Origin: Winogradskyella eckloniae
Lineage (GTDB): Bacteria; Bacteroidota; Bacteroidia; Flavobacteriales; Flavobacteriaceae
Direction: 5' to 3'
Length of the DNA stretch: 64,000 nt
Assembly (NCBI RefSeq): GCF_013249045.1
Contig: NZ_JABRWP010000001.1
Coordinates: forward strand, 124,001 to 188,000
The translations under genes and the position numbers were made by a program. The notes under the pieces were generated by a model that saw nothing but the letters and a program-made list of their open reading frames with translations, ran no database searches and had not been told where the DNA came from. Numbering within the stretch: the first letter of the stretch is position 1; each line of letters begins with the position of its first letter. Positions 27,932 to 35,911 of this stretch are shown here, piece by piece.

Positions 27932-28912
27932 ATGAAGTCTTATTTTTTTATTCTAATATGTATTTTAGGTATAACTACCGCTTGTAAAAGTGAAAAAAAA
28001 TCTGACTTATCAACGCCTAAAATAGAATTAGCCTTAAACGGCAAACGCGTACTAATTTTAGGAAATAGCATTACTCAAAACGGTCGCTATGTAGATTTTT
28101 TAGAATATTATATTAGAAAACAATATCCTAAAAATCAGTTAGATATAATTAGTATTGGCTTGTCTGGTGAAACCATCTCAGGAACTACTGAAGAAGGACG
28201 TGAATTTCCAAGACCAAATGTTAGACATCGTCTAGACAAGGCTCTAAATGAAATAAAACCAGACGTTGTCATTGCTTGTTATGGCATGAATGATGGTAAT
28301 TACTCGCCATTAGATAGTCTTCGATTTGACGCCTATAAAAATGGCATTTTAGAATTGAAAACAAAGACTACAGCTATTAATGCAGAATTGATACTGATGA
28401 CACCAACCATTTTTGATCCAAATCCTATTAAAGATCGTTTATCAAAAGAAGGTGACACTTATGAATATTGGCATCCTTATTTTAAATATAATGATGTTTT
28501 AGAAGCCTATTCTAATTGGTTATTAAGTATTGAAACCGAAGCGCTAAAAGTGGTCGATTTACATCATCATCTCGATTCTAAGTTAACAGCAATGCAAAGC
28601 ATAAAATCAGATTCAACATTTATACCAGATGGTGTACATCCTAATACGATTGGGCATTTTTATATGGCTCAGAAAATATTGAAGGATTTATATCCCGAAA
28701 TTTCTATTGAAAATCCTATGACTGAAATTGATCGTTTAGAAGCCGATTCGCTTTATAATTTGGTTCTTAGACGACGTGAATTACGCTCAGATGGTTGGCG
28801 CTATTACATTGGTTATACTTCAAAAGAGAAACTATATAAGACAGATAGTATATTGCCTATTGAAATGGAAGTTGAAAAACTAGATTTAGCTATTGAAACA
28901 CTATTAAACTAG
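27932..28912 (+). CDS. SGNH/GDSL-type hydrolase, lipoprotein
   Basis: 326 aa with a lipoprotein signal (GITTACKSE, Cys18). The SGNH blocks are visible: block I LILGNSITQNG (Ser46), block III YGMNDGNY (Asn120) and block V PDGVHPN (Asp233, His236). Such enzymes are esterases or deacetylases, often acting on cell-wall or polysaccharide acyl groups. The C-terminal 70 residues past block V form an extra helical extension. Substrate unknown. Confidence 0.9.
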   Translation: MKSYFFILICILGITTACKSEKKSDLSTPKIELALNGKRVLILGNSITQNGRYVDFLEYYIRKQYPKNQLDIISIGLSGETISGTTEEGREFPRPNVRHRLDKALNEIKPDVVIACYGMNDGNYSPLDSLRFDAYKNGILELKTKTTAINAELILMTPTIFDPNPIKDRLSKEGDTYEYWHPYFKYNDVLEAYSNWLLSIETEALKVVDLHHHLDSKLTAMQSIKSDSTFIPDGVHPNTIGHFYMAQKILKDLYPEISIENPMTEIDRLEADSLYNLVLRRRELRSDGWRYYIGYTSKEKLYKTDSILPIEMEVEKLDLAIETLLN

Positions 28913-28968
28913 TAACAGTCTTCTTGTTTAAATAATAAAAAGGTTTCTCAATCTGTCTAAATGCAAGC

Positions 28969-29646
28969 CTATAAAGTAATGTTTAAGGTTAATGCCAGCA
29001 GAGATTGATTTCCTTTAAATTTTTCGTTGCTAGAAATATTGAAGTCTTTATCATTTAATTTACCCAACATATTGGTAAATCCATACATGTATTGTGCTCT
29101 AATAAACAAACGTCTAACACCTAAGGTTAAACCTACGGTTCCATTGGCATTAAAATTTGAAATTTCTCTAATATCTTCTGTAAACAAATTGTTATAACCC
29201 GTTAAAATATAGCCTTCCTTAGATTCGTCCTTTAGTTCTAATTCACTGTTATACTGAAGCATTGGTCCAACATCTAAGGTTAAATTATTACTTATTAATT
29301 TCACATGAAGTAAAAACGAAATATCTGCAGTAAACATTTTATACTCTACAAATTCATTGGTTAATAGTCCAACTTTAGAAGCGTTAATATCAATGTGGTT
29401 TTGCGATAATTGCATATTATAACTCACATTATACCATTTATTTGGTAAGTCTACAGAAGCAGACATGCCACCTATATAACCTGTATTAGCTTTGGTTTCA
29501 AAATTATCGGTTAAAATATCAAATTGGGTCACGCCACCTTGAAGACCAATACCGTTTTTTATTTTATAATTTTTGCGTTGTGCGTAACTAAGTGTAACAA
29601 AAGCAACACAAATGACGACTGATAGTATAGATTTTAAATTTTTCAT
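28969..29646 (-). CDS. Outer membrane beta-barrel protein (PorT-like)
   Basis: 225 aa with a clean signal peptide (residues 1-22, ending SYAQ). The mature part alternates hydrophobic and polar residues in short strands, starting GIGLQGGVTQFDIL and ending SLLALTLNITL, as in small 8-stranded barrels of the OMP_b-brl_2/PorT type. No enzymatic motif. Divergent from the SPFH gene. Confidence 0.72.
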   Translation of the reverse strand: MKNLKSILSVVICVAFVTLSYAQRKNYKIKNGIGLQGGVTQFDILTDNFETKANTGYIGGMSASVDLPNKWYNVSYNMQLSQNHIDINASKVGLLTNEFVEYKMFTADISFLLHVKLISNNLTLDVGPMLQYNSELELKDESKEGYILTGYNNLFTEDIREISNFNANGTVGLTLGVRRLFIRAQYMYGFTNMLGKLNDKDFNISSNEKFKGNQSLLALTLNITL

Positions 29647-29669
29647 GCTAATTAAAAAGCTGATATAAA

Positions 29670-29677
29670 CAAACGTA
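29670..29677 (-). promoter_or_regulatory. TAnnTTTG (-7) promoter element for the beta-barrel gene
   Basis: Minus strand reads TACGTTTG, 23 bp before the start codon. It overlaps the left arm of an inverted repeat (29675-29703). Confidence 0.4.
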
Positions 29678-29703
29678 AGTAAAAATAATTTAATATTACT
29701 TAC
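29675..29703. repeat. Inverted repeat in a divergent promoter region
   Basis: Perfect 8-bp arms GTAAGTAA (29675-29682) and TTACTTAC (29696-29703) with a 13-bp spacer. It lies between the divergent beta-barrel and SPFH genes and overlaps a -7 element, a plausible operator. Confidence 0.4.
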
Positions 29704-29743
29704 TTTTAAAGTCTCGTATTCTTTAACTTTAAAAAAACGTGTT

Positions 29744-30676
29744 ATGGGTCAATTTATTTTCGTTCCAATTATATTTATTGGACTTGTAGTTTTAATTTCT
29801 TCGTTCTTTGTGGTAAAACAACAAACAGCCGCAATCATTGAACGCTTTGGTAAATTTCAAAGCATTAGACATTCTGGATTGCAATTAAAAATTCCTTTGG
29901 TAGACAGAATCGCAGGAAAACTGAGTTTAAAAATTCAACAATTAGATGTAATCATTGAAACAAAAACATTAGATGATGTATTTGTTCGTCTTAAAGTTTC
30001 TGTACAATATAAGGTTATAAAAGATAAGGTTTTTGAGGCATTTTATAAATTAGATTATCCTCATGATCAAATAACTTCGTATGTTTTTGATGTGGTACGT
30101 GCAGAAGTGCCAAAAATGAAATTAGATGACGTCTTTGTTCGTAAGGATGATATTGCTATTGCAGTAAAATCTGAATTAAATGATGCCATGATGGAATATG
30201 GTTATGATATCATCAAAACCTTAGTTACTGATATTGATCCAGATGCACAAGTAAAAGCAGCAATGAACAGAATTAATGCAGCAGATAGAGAAAAAACAGC
30301 TGCACAATTTGAAGGTGATGCAGCAAGAATCTTAATTGTTGAAAAAGCAAAAGCTGAAGCAGAAAGTAAGCGTTTACAAGGTCAAGGTATTGCAGATCAG
30401 CGTAGAGAAATTGCACGTGGTTTAGAGGAATCTGTAGAAGTATTAAATAAAGTTGGGATTAACTCACAAGAAGCCTCTGCTTTAATCGTTGTAACACAAC
30501 ACTATGATACACTTCAATCTATAGGACAAGAAACTAATAGTAACTTAATATTATTACCTAATTCACCACAAGCTGGTAGCCAAATGCTAAATGATATGGT
30601 GGCTAGTTTTACAGCGAGTAATCAAATAGGTGAAGCAATGAAAGCCGCAAAAAACAAAAAAAAGAATGATGAATAA
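29744..30676 (+). CDS. SPFH/Band 7 (stomatin/prohibitin-like) membrane protein
   Basis: 310 aa. One N-terminal transmembrane helix (about residues 5-24) is followed by a Band 7 domain (VKQQTAAIIERFGKFQSIRHSGLQLKIP split over residues 25-52, through about 200), and then an Ala/Glu/Lys-rich coiled coil (KAKAEAESKRLQGQGIA). Such proteins form membrane-bound cages that organise lipids or proteases. The C-terminus overlaps the next gene by 11 bp, implying coupled translation with that exported protein. Confidence 0.93.
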   Translation: MGQFIFVPIIFIGLVVLISSFFVVKQQTAAIIERFGKFQSIRHSGLQLKIPLVDRIAGKLSLKIQQLDVIIETKTLDDVFVRLKVSVQYKVIKDKVFEAFYKLDYPHDQITSYVFDVVRAEVPKMKLDDVFVRKDDIAIAVKSELNDAMMEYGYDIIKTLVTDIDPDAQVKAAMNRINAADREKTAAQFEGDAARILIVEKAKAEAESKRLQGQGIADQRREIARGLEESVEVLNKVGINSQEASALIVVTQHYDTLQSIGQETNSNLILLPNSPQAGSQMLNDMVASFTASNQIGEAMKAAKNKKKNDE

Positions 30677-31184
30677 ATTAAAAAAAATAGTTCTGTTAGC
30701 TTTTATAACTGTAAGTACAATTGCATTTTCTCAAACTAAAGAAAGCGCATTAAACGATGCTACAGCTACTGTAAAAGCTAATTTAAATATGGATTTTGAA
30801 ACTGTAGTAAAGCATACTTTACCTGCTGTACTAGATATGATGGGAGGCAAAGAAGCCGCTTTAAAAGTTTTAAAATCTACTATGGAAAGTGCAAAAGCAC
30901 AAGGTTTAGTAATTGAAAAAGCAGATGTTATTAGTGTTTCTAAAATTACTAAAGAACAAGGTCAATCGCGATGTATAATGAAAGGTTATACAGAAATGAC
31001 GATGTCTGGTCAACGTGTAAAATCTACAATTCATTTTGTTGGTATTTACAATGATGTTGATAACTATTGGTGGTTTGTAGAAGCTAAACAATTAAAAAAT
31101 GAAGTGTTAGCAAATAAGATTGCTCCAAATTTTGAAACAAGTCTTGAAATTCCTGAAGATGATGTTCAGGTAGAGGAACTTTAA
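30666..31184 (+). CDS. Exported protein of unknown function, coupled to the SPFH gene
   Basis: 172 aa with a signal peptide (cut after TIAFSQ, residue 23). The mature part is a small alpha/beta domain, DFETVVKHTLPAVLDMMGG then strands ending NYWWFVEA, and an acidic tail. No family recognised. Its start lies inside the 3' end of the SPFH gene in another frame (11-bp overlap), so the two proteins are probably made together. Followed by a strong terminator. Confidence 0.8.
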   Translation: MMNKLKKIVLLAFITVSTIAFSQTKESALNDATATVKANLNMDFETVVKHTLPAVLDMMGGKEAALKVLKSTMESAKAQGLVIEKADVISVSKITKEQGQSRCIMKGYTEMTMSGQRVKSTIHFVGIYNDVDNYWWFVEAKQLKNEVLANKIAPNFETSLEIPEDDVQVEEL

Positions 31185-31203
31185 TTTATAATTTGACACA
31201 AAT

Positions 31204-31238
31204 AAAAAACCTCATAATTTATAGTTATGAGGTTTTTT
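31204..31238. terminator. Bidirectional rho-independent terminator
   Basis: Perfect 14-bp stem AAAAAACCTCATAA / TTATGAGGTTTTTT with a 7-nt loop, ending the SPFH operon (+) and the frameshifted small gene (-). Confidence 0.9.
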
Positions 31239-31254
31239 TATATTTAAAATTGAC

Positions 31255-31463
31255 TTAATGCGCTTCTAAGTATTTATCTCTAATCGCTTTTAATTCGTTA
31301 AGATAATTTCTTAAATCCGTATCATTTATGCTAGCACTATCTTTTGAACCTTGCGGTAATGTACTTCGTGTTTCATCTAAATGTTTTTGAAGCTCTGGAT
31401 AATTATCTTCTATTCTCTAGTTACGGTTGAAATTTCAGTTAATATTTTCTGTGATTCTTTCAT
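31255..31463 (-). pseudogene. Frameshifted small protein gene (about 69 residues)
   Basis: The frame starting at 31463 gives MKESQKILTEISTVTRE and stops at 31410-31412. One frame over, starting near the same point, it continues RIEDNYPELQKHLDE and so on, ending LNELKAIRDKYLEAH at 31255. The total span of 209 bp is not a multiple of three, so one base is lost or two are gained near 31413-31425. The two parts together read like one short, charged, helical protein. Either a real decay or a sequencing error. It lies between a terminator and glnS. Confidence 0.65.
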
Positions 31464-31522
31464 AATTTATAGTGTTTACCATAAGTTACAAATTAACAGA
31501 ACCAAACGCTCTCAATAAACTG

Positions 31523-33532
31523 TTAAATATCAGAAGCTTCTGCCACTAAGATGTCATTTTTATCTTCTTTTGCTTTCTCAATAAATTCCGTAATAGCTTC
31601 ATTTTTTTCTAAGCCATTTTTAAGCAATTCTTTTAACGCAATTAAAACAACGATACGTGTACCTGCTTTTTTTACTGCAGTGCCAAATAATGGCTCTAAA
31701 TCATCATAAGATACATCTTTAGCTAACTCTTGTATTTCAGCTTTAGCTTTTAATTGTTTTTCTTCAGTAAATTTAGTGTATTTCTTTCCAAATTGTTGAA
31801 TAACGCTAATTGCAGAACGCTTTTGTTGCTGAGGATTTGGTTTATTCTGATTTTGATTATTTTGAGGTTTAGGCTTTTGTTTTGCCCAACTATCTCTTAA
31901 GCCAACCGTTTTATTAAATACTAATTTTTCTGCTGTAGAATCATCATCTACATTAAAATAACCTAAACGTTGAAACTGAAACTGCTCTCCTACTTTAGCT
32001 TCTGCTAAACTTGGTTCTAAATAGCCTGTTTTTACAGTTAAAGAATTAGGGTTTAAGAATTCCATAAAATCTTTGTCACCATGGCTGTCTGGAGCTTCAT
32101 CATTAAATAAACGATCATATTCTCTTATTTCTGCAGTAATAGCATGTTTTACAGAAACCCAATGTAATGTCCCTTTTACTTTTTTAGAAGTATCCTCATC
32201 ATAGGTACACTGAATTTCTAATATATCGCCATTTTGGTCTTTTCTAACCTCATTAGCTTTAATGATGTAAGCATTTTTTAGTCTTACTTCACCTCCTAAT
32301 TTTAATCTAAAAAATTTACTACCAGCTTCTTCTTTAAAATCTTCTCTTTCTATATAGATTTCTCTAGAAAATGGTACTTTTCTAAATCCGGCTGAAGCAT
32401 CTTCCTGGTTATTTTCCGCTTCTAACCATTCTTCTTTATCTTCAGGATAATTAGTAATGACCACTTTGACTGGATCTAAAACAGCCATAACTCTATTTGC
32501 CGTTTTGTTTAAATCTTCACGAATACAGAATTCTAACAACGAAACATCAATGACGTTTTCACGCTTAGCAACACCTACTTTTTCTATGAATTTTCTAATA
32601 GAATTTGGTGTATAACCACGACGACGTAATCCAGAAATTGTTGGCATACGTGGATCATCCCAACCAGAGACCACACCCTCTTCTACTAAACGTAATAATT
32701 TACGCTTACTCATAATGGTGTAACTTAAATTTAGCCTTGCAAATTCGCGCTGCTTTGGTGGTAATGGATAGTTTTCCTTACTATATTCATAAACATTATC
32801 CTTAAACCAATCGTAAAGTTTTCTGTGAGGTTTAAACTCTAGAGAACATAATGAATGCGAAATTTGTTCTAGATAATCACTTTCGCCATGCGTCCAATCG
32901 TACATTGGGTAAATACACCAATCGTTACCTGTTCTATGATGATGCGCATACATAATACGATACATAATAGGATCTCGCATTAACATATTTGGATCTTCCA
33001 TGTCTATTTTAGCACGTAAAACATGTGTACCAGCAGTGAATTTTCCGGCTTTCATACCTTCAAATAATTCTAAATTTTCTTCAACACTACGCTCTCTAAA
33101 AGGGCTGTTTGTACCAACTTGTGTTGGTGTTCCTTTTTGTTCTGCCATTGCTTCAGAAGACTGAGAATCTACATAAGCTTTGCCATCTTTTATCATTAAA
33201 ATAGCCCAATCGTATAGCTTCTGAAAATAATCTGATGAGTACAATTCATTTTCCCACTTATAACCTAACCAAGCTATATCACGTTTTATAGCATCTACAT
33301 ATTCTTGCTCTTCTTTTGCAGGATTGGTATCATCGAACCTTAAATTAACAGGTGCATTGTACTTCTCTCCTAGCCCAAAACTAATACCAATAGCTTTGGT
33401 ATGACCAATGTGTAAATACCCATTTGGCTCTGGTGGAAAACGAAAACGAAGTTTATCTTTTGCTAAACCATTAGCTAAATCTTCTTCTATAATATGCTCA
33501 ATAAAATTGAGTGATTTTGTTTCTTCTGACAT
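31523..33532 (-). CDS. glnS: Glutaminyl-tRNA synthetase with C-terminal extension
   Basis: 669 aa, class I synthetase charging tRNA-Gln. Signatures: RFPPEPNGYLHIGHTKAI (HIGH), RFDDTNPAKE, YDWTHGESDY, and SYTIMSKRKL (KMSKS-type). The core ends near residue 549. The remaining 120 residues are a Gln/Asn/Pro/Lys linker (KPQNNQNQNKPNPQQQ) followed by an Ala/Lys-rich helical domain absent from the 554-aa E. coli enzyme. The extension is reminiscent of the YqeY-like tails known in some GlnRS proteins, which would help bind tRNA; this is an inference. Confidence 0.96.
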   Translation of the reverse strand: MSEETKSLNFIEHIIEEDLANGLAKDKLRFRFPPEPNGYLHIGHTKAIGISFGLGEKYNAPVNLRFDDTNPAKEEQEYVDAIKRDIAWLGYKWENELYSSDYFQKLYDWAILMIKDGKAYVDSQSSEAMAEQKGTPTQVGTNSPFRERSVEENLELFEGMKAGKFTAGTHVLRAKIDMEDPNMLMRDPIMYRIMYAHHHRTGNDWCIYPMYDWTHGESDYLEQISHSLCSLEFKPHRKLYDWFKDNVYEYSKENYPLPPKQREFARLNLSYTIMSKRKLLRLVEEGVVSGWDDPRMPTISGLRRRGYTPNSIRKFIEKVGVAKRENVIDVSLLEFCIREDLNKTANRVMAVLDPVKVVITNYPEDKEEWLEAENNQEDASAGFRKVPFSREIYIEREDFKEEAGSKFFRLKLGGEVRLKNAYIIKANEVRKDQNGDILEIQCTYDEDTSKKVKGTLHWVSVKHAITAEIREYDRLFNDEAPDSHGDKDFMEFLNPNSLTVKTGYLEPSLAEAKVGEQFQFQRLGYFNVDDDSTAEKLVFNKTVGLRDSWAKQKPKPQNNQNQNKPNPQQQKRSAISVIQQFGKKYTKFTEEKQLKAKAEIQELAKDVSYDDLEPLFGTAVKKAGTRIVVLIALKELLKNGLEKNEAITEFIEKAKEDKNDILVAEASDI

Positions 33533-33689
33533 GTTTAAGGTATTAGCTGTTAACTATTTGTTGTTAGGGAAAACATCTATACCTAACTCCAATTATCAAC
33601 ATCATTATTCCAGTTGGTAAAATTAAGCAAAATGTAACATTTATTTATCTTTTTAGACTGATAGTATGAATCAAAATCTATAGAAAATA

Positions 33690-33890
33690 ATGAATTATAT
33701 CTGCCCAAAATGTGATAATACCACTTATGAGGTTAGCGAAATGAGAGCCACTGGTGGACGATGGTCTAAAATATTTGACATTCAGAATAAAAAATTTAGC
33801 TCAGTAACTTGTAAAAAGTGTAGTTATACAGAATTTTATAAAGCGAAAACTAGCGCATTGAGTAATGTGTTTGATTTGTTTACGAATTAA
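33690..33890 (+). CDS. Zn-ribbon nucleic-acid-binding protein (DUF2082/COG3478-like)
   Basis: 66 aa. Two CxxC knuckles, YICPKCDN and VTCKKCSYTEFYK, frame a basic segment RATGGRWSKIFDIQNKKF, the pattern of the small predicted nucleic-acid-binding Zn-ribbon family DUF2082. Complete at normal length. Divergent from glnS and upstream of folB. Role unknown. Confidence 0.85.
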   Translation: MNYICPKCDNTTYEVSEMRATGGRWSKIFDIQNKKFSSVTCKKCSYTEFYKAKTSALSNVFDLFTN

Positions 33891-33991
33891 AATAGAACAA
33901 AGACCGCTTCGCTTTTAGAAACAATAATCAAGACTTTTGCTGAGAACATCTCTTCATCTACGTACAGTGACTAAAATTCATCAAGAAATAT

Positions 33992-33999
33992 TACTTTTG
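33992..33999 (+). promoter_or_regulatory. Possible -7 element for folB
   Basis: TACTTTTG matches TAnnTTTG, 4 bp before the folB start codon, again implying a very short leader. Confidence 0.3.
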
Positions 34000-34003
34000 A
34001 ATC

Positions 34004-34366
34004 ATGGGAATAATAAAAGTTGAAAACATACGCGTATTTGCTAATCATGGTTGTTTAAAAGAAGAAACAGCTATTGGTAGTGATTATAGAGTTGATATTG
34101 AAGTTAAAGCTGATTTAAAAAAATCTTCAAAAACCGACGAGTTAGATGATACTGTAGACTACGTTTTTTTAAATAAAGTAGTACGTGAAGAAATGGCTAA
34201 ACCATCTAAGCTGTTAGAAACAGTTGCGCAACGTATTTTAGATCGTGTTTTTAAAGATTCTTCAATAATTACAAAAGCCACAGTAGCCGTTAGTAAAATA
34301 AATCCTCCAATTGGTGGTGATGTTGAGATGGTTACCATAAAAATGAATCAGAAGCGAAAAAAGTAA
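34004..34366 (+). CDS. folB: Dihydroneopterin aldolase
   Basis: 120 aa, tunnelling-fold enzyme making 6-hydroxymethyl-7,8-dihydropterin in folate synthesis. Motifs: VENIRVFANHGCLKEET (HG-x-x-x-E), the SDYRVDIEVKAD strand, DDTVDYVFLNKVV and LLETVAQRI, with the C-terminal INPPIGGDVEMVTI. Length is typical. tRNA-Cys follows in the same direction. Confidence 0.95.
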   Translation: MGIIKVENIRVFANHGCLKEETAIGSDYRVDIEVKADLKKSSKTDELDDTVDYVFLNKVVREEMAKPSKLLETVAQRILDRVFKDSSIITKATVAVSKINPPIGGDVEMVTIKMNQKRKK

Positions 34367-34396
34367 TCCTATTTAGTGAATAACGCATATAATTTT

Positions 34397-34404
34397 TATA
34401 TTTG
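34397..34404 (+). promoter_or_regulatory. TAnnTTTG (-7) promoter element for tRNA-Cys
   Basis: TATATTTG, 12 bp before the mature tRNA 5' end, an exact match at a sensible distance. Confidence 0.6.
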
Positions 34405-34416
34405 CGCTCGCAATAA

Positions 34417-34487
34417 GGTGTCGTGGCCGAGTGGCTAGGCAGTGGTCTGCAACACCATCTACAGCGGTTCGAATCCGCTCGACACCT
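34417..34487 (+). tRNA. tRNA-Cys (anticodon GCA)
   Basis: Acceptor stem GGTGTCG (34417-34423) pairs with CGACACC (34480-34486). The anticodon stem GTGGT/ACCAT encloses loop CTGCAAC with anticodon GCA at 34449-34451. The T arm GCGGTTCGAATCCGC is canonical. The discriminator is T (U in RNA), as expected for tRNA-Cys; CCA is not encoded. Length 71 nt. Confidence 0.97.
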
Positions 34488-34488
34488 C

Positions 34489-34521
34489 AAAAAAGAGATA
34501 CTTTTCAGTATCTCTTTTTTT
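34489..34521 (+). terminator. Rho-independent terminator after tRNA-Cys
   Basis: Stem AAAAAAGAGATAC / GTATCTCTTTTTT with a 6-nt loop, starting one base past the tRNA discriminator. Confidence 0.9.
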
Positions 34522-34688
34522 ATTTTCAGTGTTTCATTAAGTTATAAAAACACTTTTCTATTTCGTTTTTTCTTCCTCTAACACGTCTATAAATAATTTC
34601 ATTTCATCCACTTATTAACGCGGTATTAGCTATATAATACTATAACAGTTTCACGGAAAACAGGGTAATTATCGGTTACAATCTCAAG

Positions 34689-34696
34689 TAATTTTG
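34689..34696 (+). promoter_or_regulatory. TAnnTTTG (-7) promoter element for the 230-aa/136-aa gene pair
   Basis: TAATTTTG, 10 bp before the first possible start codon at 34707 and 16 bp before the one at 34713. No clear -33 element. Confidence 0.4.
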
Positions 34697-34706
34697 AACC
34701 ATCGAA

Positions 34707-35399
34707 ATGCATATGAATAAACCCTTGTTAAATACCATGAATTCGGATAACATTACATTAATAAGTCCACAAAAAATTTTAGAAAAGATTATTGTTTACA
34801 ACAAATCGTTAGAAATAAAGACTCAAAAAATTTCTGCGAATATTCACTTTTCTAATGGCACAATTAAAGAAGGAATTCCTATTGCTATTAATGAAACAGA
34901 AAAGGTAGTATTACTTCATTGTAAAGCATCTATAATCTACATCAACGTTGCCTTATTAGATCATGTAGAACTTAATTTGTCAACGCATGTTATTGAGTTT
35001 CTTACAGATGACAACTATGTTGATCTCAGCAACACTAATATATCTACTTCATTAGAACTAAAACGCTTATTTAAACAGGAGAAAGATAACATAGAAACGT
35101 TATTTGATTTTGAACTCAACTCAGAAATTATAATCAATGATCTTAAAACTGAACTCGAAAAATATCAATTTGAACTATTTATTAAAGTTCTAAAAGACAT
35201 ATTAAACACTATTTCTAAAGATAAATTGGGTCAACAAGCCCTGAATAATTTGAAACAGTTAGTAATTAAATCTGCAGATAACACAGCTCTTGAGCTAACC
35301 AAAACAACCGAAAACATTACCATACACATAAATTTTAAAACCAAATTTAAAACAGATTTTAATACACATTTAAAAGACGCTTTAGAATCTAAATTATAA
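34707..35399 (+). CDS. Two-domain protein of unknown function, paralogous to its downstream neighbour
   Basis: 230 aa, cytoplasmic, no signal peptide. The start could equally be 34713 (MNKPLLN) or Met11. Residues 36-90 form a run of short strands (KISANIHFSNGTIKEGIPI then VVLLHC and SIIYINVALLDHVEL) that looks like a small beta-barrel, faintly Sm-like. Residues 120-230 align by eye with the whole of the next gene product: conserved L-x-x-L, D-x-x-G-x-x-ALN-x-x-L, VIK/IIK, N and a final L-x-x-x-LE-x-x-L. No known family recognised. It begins after a tRNA and ends 19 bp before its partner. Confidence 0.75.
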   Translation: MHMNKPLLNTMNSDNITLISPQKILEKIIVYNKSLEIKTQKISANIHFSNGTIKEGIPIAINETEKVVLLHCKASIIYINVALLDHVELNLSTHVIEFLTDDNYVDLSNTNISTSLELKRLFKQEKDNIETLFDFELNSEIIINDLKTELEKYQFELFIKVLKDILNTISKDKLGQQALNNLKQLVIKSADNTALELTKTTENITIHINFKTKFKTDFNTHLKDALESKL

Positions 35400-35418
35400 A
35401 TCAATAAATATTCACATT

Positions 35419-35829
35419 ATGGGATTAGCAGAAAAACGAGTAGCAAAGGCATTTGAAGCCAATGAATTTGAAAGCATTTTAAAAGACATTAAAAACATCG
35501 TTGGAAAAGATATTACAGTCAATGTAGACTGGAAAACCTTATCTACAGATGGCATGAGTCATTTATACAACAAAGCATGGCCTTCGGTTTATTTTGAACC
35601 TTTAACCAATGCACTAAAATCTATTTGCCAAGACGACATGGGAAAAGACGCCTTAAACGATGAATTAGAAACCATTATTATTAAAAACGAAGCAGGAAAT
35701 TCTAGCGCAAATACTTGGGCAAGTTTTGAGAATAAAACCTTAACACTAGATCATAAACCAACAACGAATGTTCATTACGTAGCAGAACGTACAAAATCAT
35801 TACAAACGTTATTAGAAAATAATCTTTAG
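35419..35829 (+). CDS. Small protein of unknown function, paralogue of the upstream C-terminal domain
   Basis: 136 aa, cytoplasmic. An N-terminal basic helix (GLAEKRVAKAFEAN) is followed by a domain whose residues 60-136 match the C-terminal part of the 230-aa protein upstream: ALKSICQDDMGKDALNDELE against ILNTISKDKLGQQALNNLKQ, both followed by IK and N. No catalytic motif or family recognised. The shared domain and 19-bp spacing suggest the two proteins form a complex. A good terminator follows. Confidence 0.8.
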   Translation: MGLAEKRVAKAFEANEFESILKDIKNIVGKDITVNVDWKTLSTDGMSHLYNKAWPSVYFEPLTNALKSICQDDMGKDALNDELETIIIKNEAGNSSANTWASFENKTLTLDHKPTTNVHYVAERTKSLQTLLENNL

Positions 35830-35850
35830 TAACAACAATCACTAAATTAC

Positions 35851-35883
35851 AAAGGCTTCTAAACTTATTTAGAAGCCTTTTTT
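35851..35883. terminator. Rho-independent terminator
   Basis: Perfect 13-bp stem AAAGGCTTCTAAA / TTTAGAAGCCTTT with a 4-nt loop and T-run; A-run on the other side. It ends the unknown gene pair (+) and could also end the GldL-like gene (-). Confidence 0.9.
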
Positions 35884-35911
35884 AATCTTGTAACACTAAA
35901 TTCTAATACCA

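Noticed and set aside
30906..31091. 61-codon minus-strand frame inside the exported protein gene
   Set aside because: Fully antisense to a gene with a clear signal peptide and coupled start; typical shadow frame.
34560..34700. Additional DnaA-box-like words upstream of the 230-aa gene
   Set aside because: Only isolated partial matches, no clustering comparable with 40855-41277.
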